From Pseudomonadota bacterium (GTDB lineage Bacteria; Pseudomonadota; Gammaproteobacteria; Xanthomonadales; Rhodanobacteraceae): a DNA stretch of 15,676 nucleotides. Location of the stretch: assembly GCA_018241165.1 (NCBI GenBank), contig JAFEEK010000465.1:1-15676 (forward strand), read 5' to 3'. Every line of letters starts with the position of its first letter. Within the stretch, counting starts at the first letter, position 1. A model generated the notes under the pieces. That model did no database searches. It saw only the letters and a program-made list of their open reading frames with translations, and was not told where the DNA came from. Position numbers and translations under genes: made by a program. Shown in pieces: positions 6,249-15,523 of this stretch.

Positions 6249-7304
6249 ATGCCCTTGGTACTGCACAACAAACTCGACGCACGCGCCCGCCAGTTGCTGC
6301 GCACGCTGATCGCGCAATACATCGCCGACGGTCAGCCGGTAGGCTCGCGTACGCTGGCGCGCAGCGCGGGGCTGGATGTCAGCCCGGCCACGATCCGCAA
6401 CGTCATGTCGGATCTTGAAGAACTCGGGCTGTTGGCTGCCCCGCATACTTCGGCCGGACGCGTGCCGACCGCCCAGGGCTACCGCGTATTCGTCGACAGT
6501 CTGCTCGAACTCAAGCCTTTGGAGGCGCCGCAGATCGAGCGGATGCGCCGCGAATTGCCGACGGCCGGCGCGACCCAGGACCTGCTCAGCGGTGCTTCGG
6601 CGCTGTTGTCGGATGTCACCCGATTTGCCGGCGTCGTCACCGTGCCCAGGCGCGAGGAGTTTCCGTTCCGGCATATCGATTTCGTCGCGCTCGACGGCAA
6701 CCGCGTGCTCGTGATCCTGGTGTTCTCGGACAACGAGGTGCAAAACCGCGTCGTCGCGACCCAGCGCGTCTACGCCCCGGCCGAACTCGAACAGGTCGCG
6801 AATTTCCTCAATGCCAATTATTCGGGCTTGCGCATGGGCGAGATTCGCGAACGCCTGACCCGCGAGATGCGCGAGACCAGCCACCGCCTGCACCAGCTCA
6901 TGGTTGCGGCAGCGGATGTCACAGGGCAGGCATTTCCGGAAAGCCCGGGCGCGGACATGCTGGTTGCCGGCCAGGTCAATCTGATGGGCGCGCAGGGCGT
7001 GGCGGATATGGACCGCCTGCGCGAACTGTTCGAGGCCTTCCAGCGCAAGCGCGACCTGCTCAATTTGCTGGAAGGCTGCGCGCGCGCCGAAGGCGTGCGC
7101 CTGTTCATCGGCGAGGAATCCGGCTTTGCGGCGCTGGATGGTTTGAGCCTGGTGACGGCCCCTTACGGCATCGAAGGCCGCGTGCTCGGCGTACTCGGCG
7201 TGATCGGACCCACGCGCATGGCCTACCAGCGCGTGATCCCGGTGGTGCAGACGACGGCGCAATTGCTGTCGGGCGCCTTGAATCAGGCGCGGCAGGCCAC
7301 ATAG
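6249..7304 (+). CDS. hrcA: heat-inducible transcription repressor HrcA
   Basis: 351-residue HrcA, which represses chaperone genes by binding CIRCE operators, with its folding assisted by GroEL in studied species. The N-terminal winged-helix DNA-binding block is complete: ARQLLRTLIAQYI, VGSRTLAR, then SPATIRNVMSDLEELGLL (45-62) and PHTSAGRVPT.GYRVFVD (65-83). The C-terminal conserved LFIGEES and GVIGPTRMAYQRVIPVV blocks are intact. Length is normal for the family. Start ATG 6249 is the first codon giving the standard N-terminus; the ribosome binding site is weak, consistent with low repressor levels. First gene of the heat-shock cluster, behind a sigma-32 promoter and separated from grpE by 73 bp holding a strong palindrome. 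Because no CIRCE is visible here, its target is probably groESL elsewhere (inference). Confidence 0.96.
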   Translation: MPLVLHNKLDARARQLLRTLIAQYIADGQPVGSRTLARSAGLDVSPATIRNVMSDLEELGLLAAPHTSAGRVPTAQGYRVFVDSLLELKPLEAPQIERMRRELPTAGATQDLLSGASALLSDVTRFAGVVTVPRREEFPFRHIDFVALDGNRVLVILVFSDNEVQNRVVATQRVYAPAELEQVANFLNANYSGLRMGEIRERLTREMRETSHRLHQLMVAAADVTGQAFPESPGADMLVAGQVNLMGAQGVADMDRLRELFEAFQRKRDLLNLLEGCARAEGVRLFIGEESGFAALDGLSLVTAPYGIEGRVLGVLGVIGPTRMAYQRVIPVVQTTAQLLSGALNQARQAT

Positions 7305-7322
7305 ATCAGGCTGCTTTTGGCC

Positions 7323-7355
7323 CGTCATTCCGGCCAATCCATGGCCGGAATGACG
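7323..7355. repeat. REP-like perfect palindrome between hrcA and grpE
   Basis: Arms CGTCATTCCGGCCA (7323-7336) and its exact complement (7342-7355) around a 5-base loop: 14 perfect base pairs. GTCATTCC-type palindromes of this kind are scattered between genes in many proteobacteria. It lacks a T run, so it is more likely a dispersed repeat or mRNA-stabilising/attenuating hairpin than a terminator. Confidence 0.8.
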
Positions 7356-7377
7356 ATGTACTTTTCTGGGAAGGACG

Positions 7378-7896
7378 ATGATGGAAGACACAGGCGCGAA
7401 ACCCGCGGAAGACGCAGCCCAGCCCGAAACCGACGACCTCGGCAAACTCGTCAACGAATACGAATCCAAGCTCGGCGAGATGCGCGACCTGTTGTTGCGC
7501 GAGCGCGCCGAGATCGAGAACCAGCGCAAGCGCATGCAGCGCGATCTGGAACAGGCACGCCGGTTTGCGAACGAGCGCCTGCTCGGCGACCTGTTGCCGG
7601 TCTGCGACGGCCTCGAACGCGGACTCATGGCGGAGAACGCCGACGTGAACGCGATGCGCGAAGGCCTGGACCTGACCTTGAAGGCGCTGCTGAAGGTTGC
7701 CGACAGCAATGGTCTCAAGCAGGTCGATCCCCTCGGACAGCCATTCAATCCGGAAATCCAGCAGGCCGTGGGCATGGTCGATGCGCCGCAGGTTGCGCCG
7801 AACACCGTGGTGTCGGTCATGCAGAAAGGCTATGTGCTGAACGACCGCCTGCTGCGGCCGGCCCTGGTCATGGTCGCCAAGGCGCCGCATTCCTGA
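7378..7896 (+). CDS. grpE: nucleotide exchange factor GrpE
   Basis: 172-residue GrpE, the co-chaperone that releases ADP from DnaK. The acidic N-terminus (1-20) is followed by a long predicted coiled coil (about 25-70, LGEMRDLLLRERAEIENQRKR shortened here) and the four-helix region. The C-terminal beta domain carries the signature VDPLGQPFNPEIQQAVGMV (116-134) and NTVVSVMQKGYVLNDRLLRP. Two ATG codons are adjacent at 7378 and 7381. The Shine-Dalgarno-like GGGAAGGA (7368-7375) is better spaced for the second, so the first Met may not be used. Length and domain order are normal. Probably co-transcribed with hrcA from 6195-6219; dnaK follows after 90 bp with its own promoter. Confidence 0.96.
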   Translation: MMEDTGAKPAEDAAQPETDDLGKLVNEYESKLGEMRDLLLRERAEIENQRKRMQRDLEQARRFANERLLGDLLPVCDGLERGLMAENADVNAMREGLDLTLKALLKVADSNGLKQVDPLGQPFNPEIQQAVGMVDAPQVAPNTVVSVMQKGYVLNDRLLRPALVMVAKAPHS

Positions 7897-7906
7897 TGGG
7901 TGCAGG

Positions 7907-7933
7907 CTTGAATTGAGCGTGCGAAAACCCCAT
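7907..7933 (+). promoter_or_regulatory. near-consensus sigma-32 promoter of dnaK
   Basis: CTTGAA (7907-7912), 15 bases, then CCCCATTA (7928-7935) is an almost perfect RpoH promoter, entirely within the grpE-dnaK gap. The predicted start near 7941 gives a leader of about 45 bases that begins with a small hairpin GCGGC-GCA-GCCGC (7947-7959) and contains the ribosome binding site GGAG (7973-7976). It would allow dnaK to be expressed separately from hrcA-grpE. Confidence 0.88.
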
Positions 7934-7986
7934 TAGCCAACCATTCGCGGCGCAGCCGCAATCAACATTTCCGGAGACTTAAAACC

Positions 7987-9903
<1,917 letters not shown>

Positions 9904-9915
9904 GCATGGAGTTAC

Positions 9916-10045
9916 GCCTCTCCCGCTGGCGGGAGAGGCCGCGCCGAAGGCGCGGGTGAGGGTGGTGTCGAAAGCGGCTATCGCCTTCGGCAATGCCACC
10001 CTCATCCGGCCCTTCGGGCCACCTTCTCCCGCCAGCGGGAGAAGG
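9916..10045. repeat. 130-bp multi-hairpin repeat element (BIME/MITE-like)
   Basis: Five perfect hairpins: 9916-9926/9929-9939 (11 bp), 9939-9945/9949-9955 (7 bp), the outer pair 9957-9965/9996-10004 (9 bp, TGAGGGTGG and its complement), 10008-10012/10016-10020 (5 bp), and 10022-10032/10035-10045 (11 bp). The first and last hairpins are nearly inverted copies of each other, so the whole element also folds back on itself around a 30-bp centre. CTCCCGC.GCGGGAG elements of this sort are typical dispersed intergenic repeats in proteobacteria. No terminal T run, transposase gene or target duplication is seen. It fills the gap between dnaK and the next gene. Confidence 0.85.
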
Positions 10046-10069
10046 GATTCTGCTGCGAGGGATTGGGAA

Positions 10070-10645
10070 GTGGAAAAAGGGCGACTGGAAGCATTCACCG
10101 ACGGCGTGATGGCGGTTGCGCTCACGATCATGGTATTGGAATTGAAACCTCCCCACGTTGCGGAGTGGAGCGCGCTGCTTGCCTTGTGGCCGGTTGCTTT
10201 GAGCTACATATTGAGCTTCGTCTACATCGGGTTGTACTGGAACAACCATCACCATTTTTTCCTCCTCACCGAGCACATCAACGGACGCGTGATGTGGGCC
10301 AACTTGCACTGGCTGTTCTGGGTCACTTTGGTCCCTTTCACCACGGCCTGGATGAGCGAAAATTTCTTCGCATCCGTACCGGTTGCCTTGTACGGATTCA
10401 ACTTGCTGATGACCGGCATGGCGTTTCTTCTGATGCAGCGCGAAATCGTGAAACTCAATGGCCGTGATTCGGTGCTGTCGCAGGCGGTTGGCGCCGATTT
10501 GAAGGGCAAGGCTTCGCTGGCCCTGTATCTTGCGGCTCTGGCTGTCGTGTACTGGGCGCCATGGCTGTCGTGCGCCCTGTACGCCGCAGTGGCGGCGATC
10601 TGGTTCATTCCGGACCGGCGCATCGAATCGCGCGTGCATTCATGA
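10070..10645 (+). CDS. TMEM175-family (DUF1211) integral membrane protein, putative potassium channel subunit
   Basis: 191-residue polytopic membrane protein. The N-terminal motif [20 protein letters not shown] (5-24) is the TMEM175/DUF1211 signature, in which RxxxFSD at the start of TM1 carries conserved channel residues; here FSD is FTD. Six hydrophobic segments are predicted at about 9-25, 36-57, 77-96, 104-122, 148-164 and 166-181, as in single-repeat bacterial members. [18 protein letters not shown] (45-62) is a second typical block. Bacterial TMEM175 proteins studied are tetrameric K+ channels of modest selectivity. GTG 10070 was chosen because GAGGGA lies seven bases upstream and the family motif begins at once; a longer frame from 9956 would translate the repeat element. 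The stop overlaps the dnaJ start (ATGA). Family assignment is confident; channel function is inferred. Confidence 0.85.
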   Translation: MEKGRLEAFTDGVMAVALTIMVLELKPPHVAEWSALLALWPVALSYILSFVYIGLYWNNHHHFFLLTEHINGRVMWANLHWLFWVTLVPFTTAWMSENFFASVPVALYGFNLLMTGMAFLLMQREIVKLNGRDSVLSQAVGADLKGKASLALYLAALAVVYWAPWLSCALYAAVAAIWFIPDRRIESRVHS

Positions 10646-11766
10646 GCAAGCGTTGCTACTACGAAGTCCTTTCGGTGGAGCGCACCGCGAACGACGGTGA
10701 ATTGAAGACTGCGTTCCGGCGTCTGGCGATGAAATACCATCCCGACCGCAATCCGGGCGACAAGGATTGCGAGGCGCATTTCAAGGAAGCGAAAGAGGCC
10801 TACGAAGTCCTCGGCGATCCCGACAAGCGCGCTCTCTACGACCGTCACGGACATGCCGCGTTCGAGCACGGCATGGGCGGGCGTGGCGGTGGCGGCTTCG
10901 CCGACATGGGCGACATTTTCGGCGATATTTTCGGCGACATCTTCGGCGGCGGGCGTTCGCGCCAGCCGCGTCGCGGCGCAGACCTGCGCTATATCCTGGA
11001 ACTCGATCTGGAAGAAGCCGTGTTCGGCGCGGAGAAGGAAATCCGCGTGCCGACGCTGGCGAATTGCGAAAAGTGCGAAGGTTCCGGTTCCGCCGACGGC
11101 AAGCTCGAAACCTGCAAGACCTGCCAGGGACATGGCCGCGTGCGCATGCAGAACGGGATTTTCTCGATCCAGCAGGCGTGCCCGCATTGCGGCGGCAGCG
11201 GCAAGAAGATCGCCAATCCATGCAAGAGTTGCCATGGCGAAGGTCGCGTCGAACGCGAAAAGAAACTTGTGGCCAAGATTCCAGCCGGCGTGGATTCCGG
11301 CGACCGCATCCGCCTGTCCGGCGAAGGCGAGGCCGGCCCGGCCGGAACACAGCCCGGCGATTTGTACGTCGAGGTCAACGTGCGCGAACACGCGATCTTC
11401 CAGCGCGAACGCGACGACCTTTTCTGCGAAGTTCCGATCCGCTTCGCGCAGGCCGCGCTCGGCGCCGAACTCGAGGTGCCGACGCTCGGCGGCGAAGCGT
11501 CGATCAAGATTCCGGCCGAAACCCAGACCGGCGCGCTATTTCGGCTGCGCGGCAAAGGCGTGCGCAACGTGCGCAGCGGCCATGTCGGCGACCTGATCTG
11601 CCGCGTGGTGCTGGAAACGCCGGTCAAGCTGAGCAAGCAGCAACGCGAGCTGCTCGATCAATTCGAGGCCACGTTCAGCAGCGACGACGAGGCGAAGAAG
11701 CACTCGCCGCGCAGCAGCGGCTTCGTCGACAACGTGCGCCAGTTTTTCGCGAAGATGACCGGCTGA
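10642..11766 (+). CDS. dnaJ: chaperone DnaJ (Hsp40)
   Basis: 374-residue type I DnaJ, full length. J domain at 1-70 with HPD at 33-35; Gly/Phe region about 76-105 containing [15 protein letters not shown], a threefold DIFG repeat. The zinc-binding domain has all four CxxCxGxG motifs (CEKCEGSG 142-149, CKTCQGHG 158-165, CPHCGGSG 180-187, CKSCHGEG 194-201), then the two C-terminal beta domains. It stimulates the DnaK ATPase and delivers substrates. Start ATG 10642 overlaps the stop of the TMEM175-family gene by four bases, and no Shine-Dalgarno sequence precedes it, so translation likely depends on ribosomes finishing the membrane-protein gene. No dedicated sigma-32 promoter is visible immediately upstream. 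Convergent with the M61 peptidase gene, with a 13-bp gap. Confidence 0.98.
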   Translation: MSKRCYYEVLSVERTANDGELKTAFRRLAMKYHPDRNPGDKDCEAHFKEAKEAYEVLGDPDKRALYDRHGHAAFEHGMGGRGGGGFADMGDIFGDIFGDIFGGGRSRQPRRGADLRYILELDLEEAVFGAEKEIRVPTLANCEKCEGSGSADGKLETCKTCQGHGRVRMQNGIFSIQQACPHCGGSGKKIANPCKSCHGEGRVEREKKLVAKIPAGVDSGDRIRLSGEGEAGPAGTQPGDLYVEVNVREHAIFQRERDDLFCEVPIRFAQAALGAELEVPTLGGEASIKIPAETQTGALFRLRGKGVRNVRSGHVGDLICRVVLETPVKLSKQQRELLDQFEATFSSDDEAKKHSPRSSGFVDNVRQFFAKMTG

Positions 11767-11779
11767 CGCGCGCCTTCCG

Positions 11780-13717
11780 TTATTGGCGCGCCGCGATGAT
11801 CTGCGACAGATAGTCCGGCGTGCCTGCAATGCGTTGCAGGTGCGGGTACTGCAGGCCGCCGTGGTAGTCGACCGGAATCGTCCGGTACTCGCCCTGGTTC
11901 TTGATCAGCAGCTCGATCGGTGCCTTGCCATCCTTCGCCGCCGTAATGGCATCCTTGAGCACGTCGGACTTGTATTCGTGCCCGTTGACCGCGACTACGG
12001 TCGCGCCGCTGGTGACGCCAGCCTTGAACGCCGGACCATTCCAGCGCACGTCGTTGATGCGACCGTCTTTTGTCAGCGTCAACCCGATCGAGTAGGTGAA
12101 GTTGAAGATATGCCGCGGCGATTGGTCGTGGCTTTCATATTGCTTCTCATATTCGCTGGGCTCGTCGGTGTAGACGAGTTTCCAGCCGGAAGCGTCGACG
12201 CCGCCCAGCAACGGTGGGTTCAATTCGTCGACATAGCGCGTGAGGAACGCCTTCCAGTCGAACTTCGCCACGCCATCGAGCGCCGCGACTACATCGTCGA
12301 ATGTGTAGGTTCTCGTGACATAACTGCCGTTGTCGACGCCGAAGAACTTGCTGGCGAAAGTGTCCAGGGAGCGCTTGCCGTGGCTGAGTTCGCGGATCTT
12401 CGCATCCACCGCCAGCCACATCATCTGGCCGCCGCTGTAATACTCCTCGCTCATCTGCCAACTGCGGTATGGCAACGGCGCGCGATGCGCGGCGGTCGGA
12501 TCATTGGTGGTGTCTTCGAGCGGGCGCCACTGGAAACCCGGACGATTGCGGTCGTAATTGGCGGCGACCATGGCCAGCGCATCGCGGAATTGTTGCGGCG
12601 TCCACATGCCGGAACGCGCAGTCAGCACAAAACCCCAGTACTGGGTCTGGCCCTCATACACCCACAGCAGCGAATCGCCCATCGGCGTGTTGAAATCGGG
12701 CGTCCACAGGTCGGCCGGGCGGCGGAACTTGCCGTTCCAGGAATGCGTGTATTCGTGCGCCAGCAGGTCGCGGCCGGTCACGTTGTCGTCCCAGCCGGTG
12801 AAGTAGTCGACACCGACGCCGTTCTCGCTGGATTGGTGGTGTTCCAGGCCGTTGCCGGCGAGTTGATCCGACAGCGAAAGCAGGAAATCGTAGTGGTCGT
12901 AATGGTGTGAACCGAACAGCGCATTGGCCTGCGCCACCAGGGCGCGATGCGCCAGCAACTGCGCCGGCGTGATGTCGAGGTATTTCGGCGCATCGGCGAT
13001 GACATCCAGATGCACCGGCGCCTTGGCACCGGGAGCCAGCTCCACGCGCTTGAAGTACAGGCCGGCGTAGATCGGCGAATCGACCAGAGTGTTGAAAGTC
13101 ACCGGCTTGAACGTCGTCGTATTGCCGGATTGAGATGCCGTCTCGAGCGCGCTGCCGAACTGCCAGCCATCCGGCAGCTTGATCGTCGGCGCAAACGTGA
13201 TCCGGCGCGAGTAGTGGCCGGCCGGATACAGCGCCAGCGTGTTCCATTCCAGCATCAGCATGTTGCCGGTCATCTCGAAGCCGCCGCCACGCGAGGACAG
13301 GTGCTGGAAGTTCGCGTCCAGCCGCGACACGCCCGCAGGTATGTCCACATGGAAGGCGTAAACGTCGTAAGGATCGCGCTTCCAGGCCAGCGGCTTGCCG
13401 TCCGCCACAAGCGCGAGTCCGGCGAGGCTGTCGATTGGTCCGCTGGGCGAATGATCGCCGGGAATCCATTTCGGATAGAGCAGGGTCAACGCGCCGGGCT
13501 GCACGGGAATGCTCTCGTGCACGCGGAAGATGCCTTGTGCCGTATCGCTGGCATCGACATGGATCGCGATCGTGCCCGGGTAGGGTGTGTCCTGCGGCGG
13601 CGGTACCTGGGCCTGCGGGTTGACGCCGGCAAGTACGGGTGTGACGGCGAGCATGGCGAGCGGAAGCGCCCATCGTGCAAGCGCGGGATTTCGAACAAGA
13701 CCATCAGGGATAAACAT
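11780..13717 (-). CDS. exported M61-family metallopeptidase with PDZ-like domain
   Basis: 645-residue precursor of a zinc peptidase related to glycyl aminopeptidase (MEROPS family M61). A hydrophobic segment ALARWALPLAMLAVTPVLAG (about 12-31) is a signal peptide with likely cleavage after PVLA, so it should be periplasmic or secreted. An N-terminal beta-rich domain (about 45-240) precedes the catalytic domain with HEYTH (321-325: two His ligands and catalytic Glu322) and a probable third ligand Glu355 in VYEGQTQYWG. The C-terminus (about 535-625) has PDZ-like features: GLTLTKDGRI, PAFKAGVTSGATVVAVNG. ATG 13717 was chosen because GAGGT lies seven bases upstream and the signal peptide starts properly; a TTG at 13741 is less likely. 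Family members cleave N-terminal Gly or Ala residues; the substrate here is unknown. Confidence 0.93.
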   Translation of the reverse strand: MFIPDGLVRNPALARWALPLAMLAVTPVLAGVNPQAQVPPPQDTPYPGTIAIHVDASDTAQGIFRVHESIPVQPGALTLLYPKWIPGDHSPSGPIDSLAGLALVADGKPLAWKRDPYDVYAFHVDIPAGVSRLDANFQHLSSRGGGFEMTGNMLMLEWNTLALYPAGHYSRRITFAPTIKLPDGWQFGSALETASQSGNTTTFKPVTFNTLVDSPIYAGLYFKRVELAPGAKAPVHLDVIADAPKYLDITPAQLLAHRALVAQANALFGSHHYDHYDFLLSLSDQLAGNGLEHHQSSENGVGVDYFTGWDDNVTGRDLLAHEYTHSWNGKFRRPADLWTPDFNTPMGDSLLWVYEGQTQYWGFVLTARSGMWTPQQFRDALAMVAANYDRNRPGFQWRPLEDTTNDPTAAHRAPLPYRSWQMSEEYYSGGQMMWLAVDAKIRELSHGKRSLDTFASKFFGVDNGSYVTRTYTFDDVVAALDGVAKFDWKAFLTRYVDELNPPLLGGVDASGWKLVYTDEPSEYEKQYESHDQSPRHIFNFTYSIGLTLTKDGRINDVRWNGPAFKAGVTSGATVVAVNGHEYKSDVLKDAITAAKDGKAPIELLIKNQGEYRTIPVDYHGGLQYPHLQRIAGTPDYLSQIIAARQ

Positions 13718-13725
13718 CAGGGATA
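13700..13725 (-). repeat. 13-bp tandem duplication across the M61 gene start
   Basis: On the minus strand, TATCCCTGATGTT is followed directly by TATCCCTGATGGT (one difference), covering 13725 down to 13700. The first copy contains the chosen ATG. The second contains another ATG 13 bases on, in a different frame. Confidence 0.85.
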
Positions 13726-13842
13726 CCTCGCCAAGACGCAACGGCGCAATCTAGCAGTGCGCGCGCAACCGTGCATGGGCCGATTGTCAGGGGTTTGTGC
13801 ACGCCCGGCTTGCGGTTCCGCCCTTTGCAACCGGTGCGCACG

Positions 13843-13848
13843 TATACT
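13843..13848 (+). promoter_or_regulatory. candidate -10 box for dapB
   Basis: TATACT, one base off consensus, lies 41 bases before the dapB ATG in the 172-bp gap divergent from the M61 gene. No strong -35 hexamer stands at 16-18 bases upstream. The gap otherwise holds nothing I can identify. Confidence 0.4.
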
Positions 13849-13889
13849 CGGCGCCAAAACGCGACTTGCCTTCGCATGCGGAAAATTCG

Positions 13890-14702
13890 ATGACCGAATT
13901 CGTCGATGTCGTGGTTTACGGTTCCTCCGGCCGCATGGGCCAGGCGGTCGTGCGCGCAATCCTGGAATCCGACAAGGCGCGACTGGCCTGTGCGCTGGTC
14001 AGGCCGGGGTCGGGCCTGGCCGACGAACCGTTGGACCGGGTCTTCGGCACGCTGCCGCGGCTAGTCGATTTTTCCACATCGCTGGATCCCGACGTGCGCT
14101 GCGACGTGCTGGTGGATTTCAGCGGCCCGAATGCGTTCGATGCCGCGCTGGCGCTGGCCGTGCAGCGGCGCGCGGCCTTCGTCAGCGGCACCACGGGATT
14201 GCGCGATGAGCAACGCGTCGCGCTCGAACGCGCCGCGCAGACGATCCCGGTTTTGTGGGCGGCCAATTTCAGCCTCGGCGTCGCCATGCTGCTGCGCGCG
14301 GCCAAGCGTGTCGCCGCTGCCTTGCCCGACTGGGACTGCGAAATCCTGGAAATGCACCACGCGCGCAAGCAGGACGCGCCATCCGGCACGGCGCTGGCAT
14401 TGGGCCAGGCCGTCGCCGAAAGCCGCGGCACGACCTTGCCCGAATGCGCCGTATTCGCGCGCATCGACAAGACCGGCCCGCGCAAGCAAGGCGAAATCGG
14501 TTTCGCGGTGTTGCGCGGCGGCGATGTGGCCGGCGAACATACCGTGCTGTTCAGTACCGAAGGCGAGCGCCTGGAGATCACGCATCGTGCTGCCAGCCGC
14601 GACATCTTCGCGCGCGGCGCGTTGGCATCGGCGTTGTGGATTGCGCATCGCGCACCGGGAATCTATTCCATCGATGAAGTCTTGTCGCCCGCCGAGATCT
14701 AG
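13890..14702 (+). CDS. dapB: 4-hydroxy-tetrahydrodipicolinate reductase
   Basis: 270-residue DapB, which uses NAD(P)H to reduce the dihydrodipicolinate precursor in the lysine/meso-diaminopimelate pathway; cytosolic and essential for peptidoglycan in most species. N-terminal dinucleotide fold VVVYGSSGRMGQAVV (7-21); here GSSGRMG stands where GAxGRMG is usual. Also present are VSGTTG (98-103), the catalytic block EMHHARKQDAPSGTAL (154-169) with His156, His157 and Lys160, and the C-terminal GGDVAGEHTVLF. Length is standard. Start ATG 13890 gives the family N-terminus; an open frame back to 13797 has no similarity and crosses the promoter candidate. There is no strong ribosome binding site. The stop TAG forms part of a CTAG shared with the convergent crotonase gene. 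Confidence 0.96.
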   Translation: MTEFVDVVVYGSSGRMGQAVVRAILESDKARLACALVRPGSGLADEPLDRVFGTLPRLVDFSTSLDPDVRCDVLVDFSGPNAFDAALALAVQRRAAFVSGTTGLRDEQRVALERAAQTIPVLWAANFSLGVAMLLRAAKRVAAALPDWDCEILEMHHARKQDAPSGTALALGQAVAESRGTTLPECAVFARIDKTGPRKQGEIGFAVLRGGDVAGEHTVLFSTEGERLEITHRAASRDIFARGALASALWIAHRAPGIYSIDEVLSPAEI

Positions 14703-15466
14703 CCCTTTTTCAGCTTCGCCACCAGCGCCCTGAGCGTTGCCTGCGTCTCTGCGCCGAACCAGCCGTCGGCGAATTCCTCCACCGACAGACGCGTCGGATC
14801 GGCGAACAGTCCGATGAGGTCCGAGCGCGCCAGCAGGCGCGTGGTCGACATCGCTTGCGGCGGCAATTTCAGCAGATCGCGCAGCCAGGACAGGGCGCGT
14901 GGCTGCACGTCGTCGACGTCGGCGAGTTCGTCGACCATGCCGGTCTGCAATGCCTGTTCGGGTTCCAGCATCCGGCCTACGACCATCATGCGCTCGGCCG
15001 GATAGGTGCCGACCAGGCGGCGCAACGCGCACTGGATGACTTCAGGAATCGACAGCCCGACCTGTACTTCGTTCAAGCCGATGCGGAATGGCTTCTCGGG
15101 GTCGACACTGCGCGCCATGACGCGGTAGTCGCAGAAGATCGACAACACCGCGCCGCCGGCCGGGCTGTGTCCCGCGATCGCGGCGACGACCGGAATCGGC
15201 GAGCTTGCCAGCGCGGCGCAAAGTCCGAAGAAATCCTGCCAGAAGGCGACGAGCGCGGCGCGGTCGAGTTGCAGCAATTCGGGAACGTCGAGGCCTGCGG
15301 AAAACATGCCGGGCCGGCCCGACAACACGATGCCGCGCGCGCCATGGGCATCGGCATTCTCCACTGCGGTACGAAGCTTGCGCACCAGTTCGGGGTTCAG
15401 CGCGTTGACCGGCGGCCGTGCGAGGCGCAGTTCGAGGATGGAATCGTGACGTATGGTTTCGAGCAT
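14699..15466 (-). CDS. crotonase-fold enzyme, probable delta3,delta2-enoyl-CoA isomerase
   Basis: 255-residue enoyl-CoA hydratase/isomerase family protein. The oxyanion-hole region FSAGLDVPELL (55-65) and the second block GHSPAGGAVLSIFCDYRVM (99-117) are clear. In crotonase two Glu act: the first, in GGGCE, is Val107 here (AGGAV), while the second is kept as Glu133 in IGLNEVQVGL. That single-Glu arrangement and the wording SPAGGA..DYR and GLNE.Q are those of mitochondrial enoyl-CoA isomerase (ECI1), which moves the double bond of unsaturated fatty acids for beta-oxidation. An isomerase is therefore more likely than a hydratase (inference). The start ATG 15464-15466 gives the family N-terminus, ETIRHDSILELRLARPPVNAL; upstream in-frame starts at 15499 and 15604 would overlap the divergent gene's control region or coding sequence. 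Convergent with dapB; the CTAG stop is shared. Confidence 0.88.
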   Translation of the reverse strand: MLETIRHDSILELRLARPPVNALNPELVRKLRTAVENADAHGARGIVLSGRPGMFSAGLDVPELLQLDRAALVAFWQDFFGLCAALASSPIPVVAAIAGHSPAGGAVLSIFCDYRVMARSVDPEKPFRIGLNEVQVGLSIPEVIQCALRRLVGTYPAERMMVVGRMLEPEQALQTGMVDELADVDDVQPRALSWLRDLLKLPPQAMSTTRLLARSDLIGLFADPTRLSVEEFADGWFGAETQATLRALVAKLKKG

Positions 15467-15523
15467 GGCGGTCTGTCGTTGTAGCGATGCGGCTATCATA
15501 AGCGAAACATCGGCGAGACAAAC

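Noticed and set aside
9956..10069. N-terminal extension of the TMEM175-family gene, and the opposite-strand peptide containing LAGEGGPKGRMRVALP
   Set aside because: Both are translations of the dispersed hairpin element, a common source of false protein extensions. The GTG at 10070 has a ribosome binding site and the family motif starts there.
13797..13889. 31-codon N-terminal extension of dapB
   Set aside because: It would cross the -10 candidate and precede the normal DapB N-terminus; no family member is expected to have it.
14061..15032. Minus-strand open frame spanning dapB and the crotonase gene end
   Set aside because: It overlaps two well-supported genes in other frames and shows no recognisable motif.
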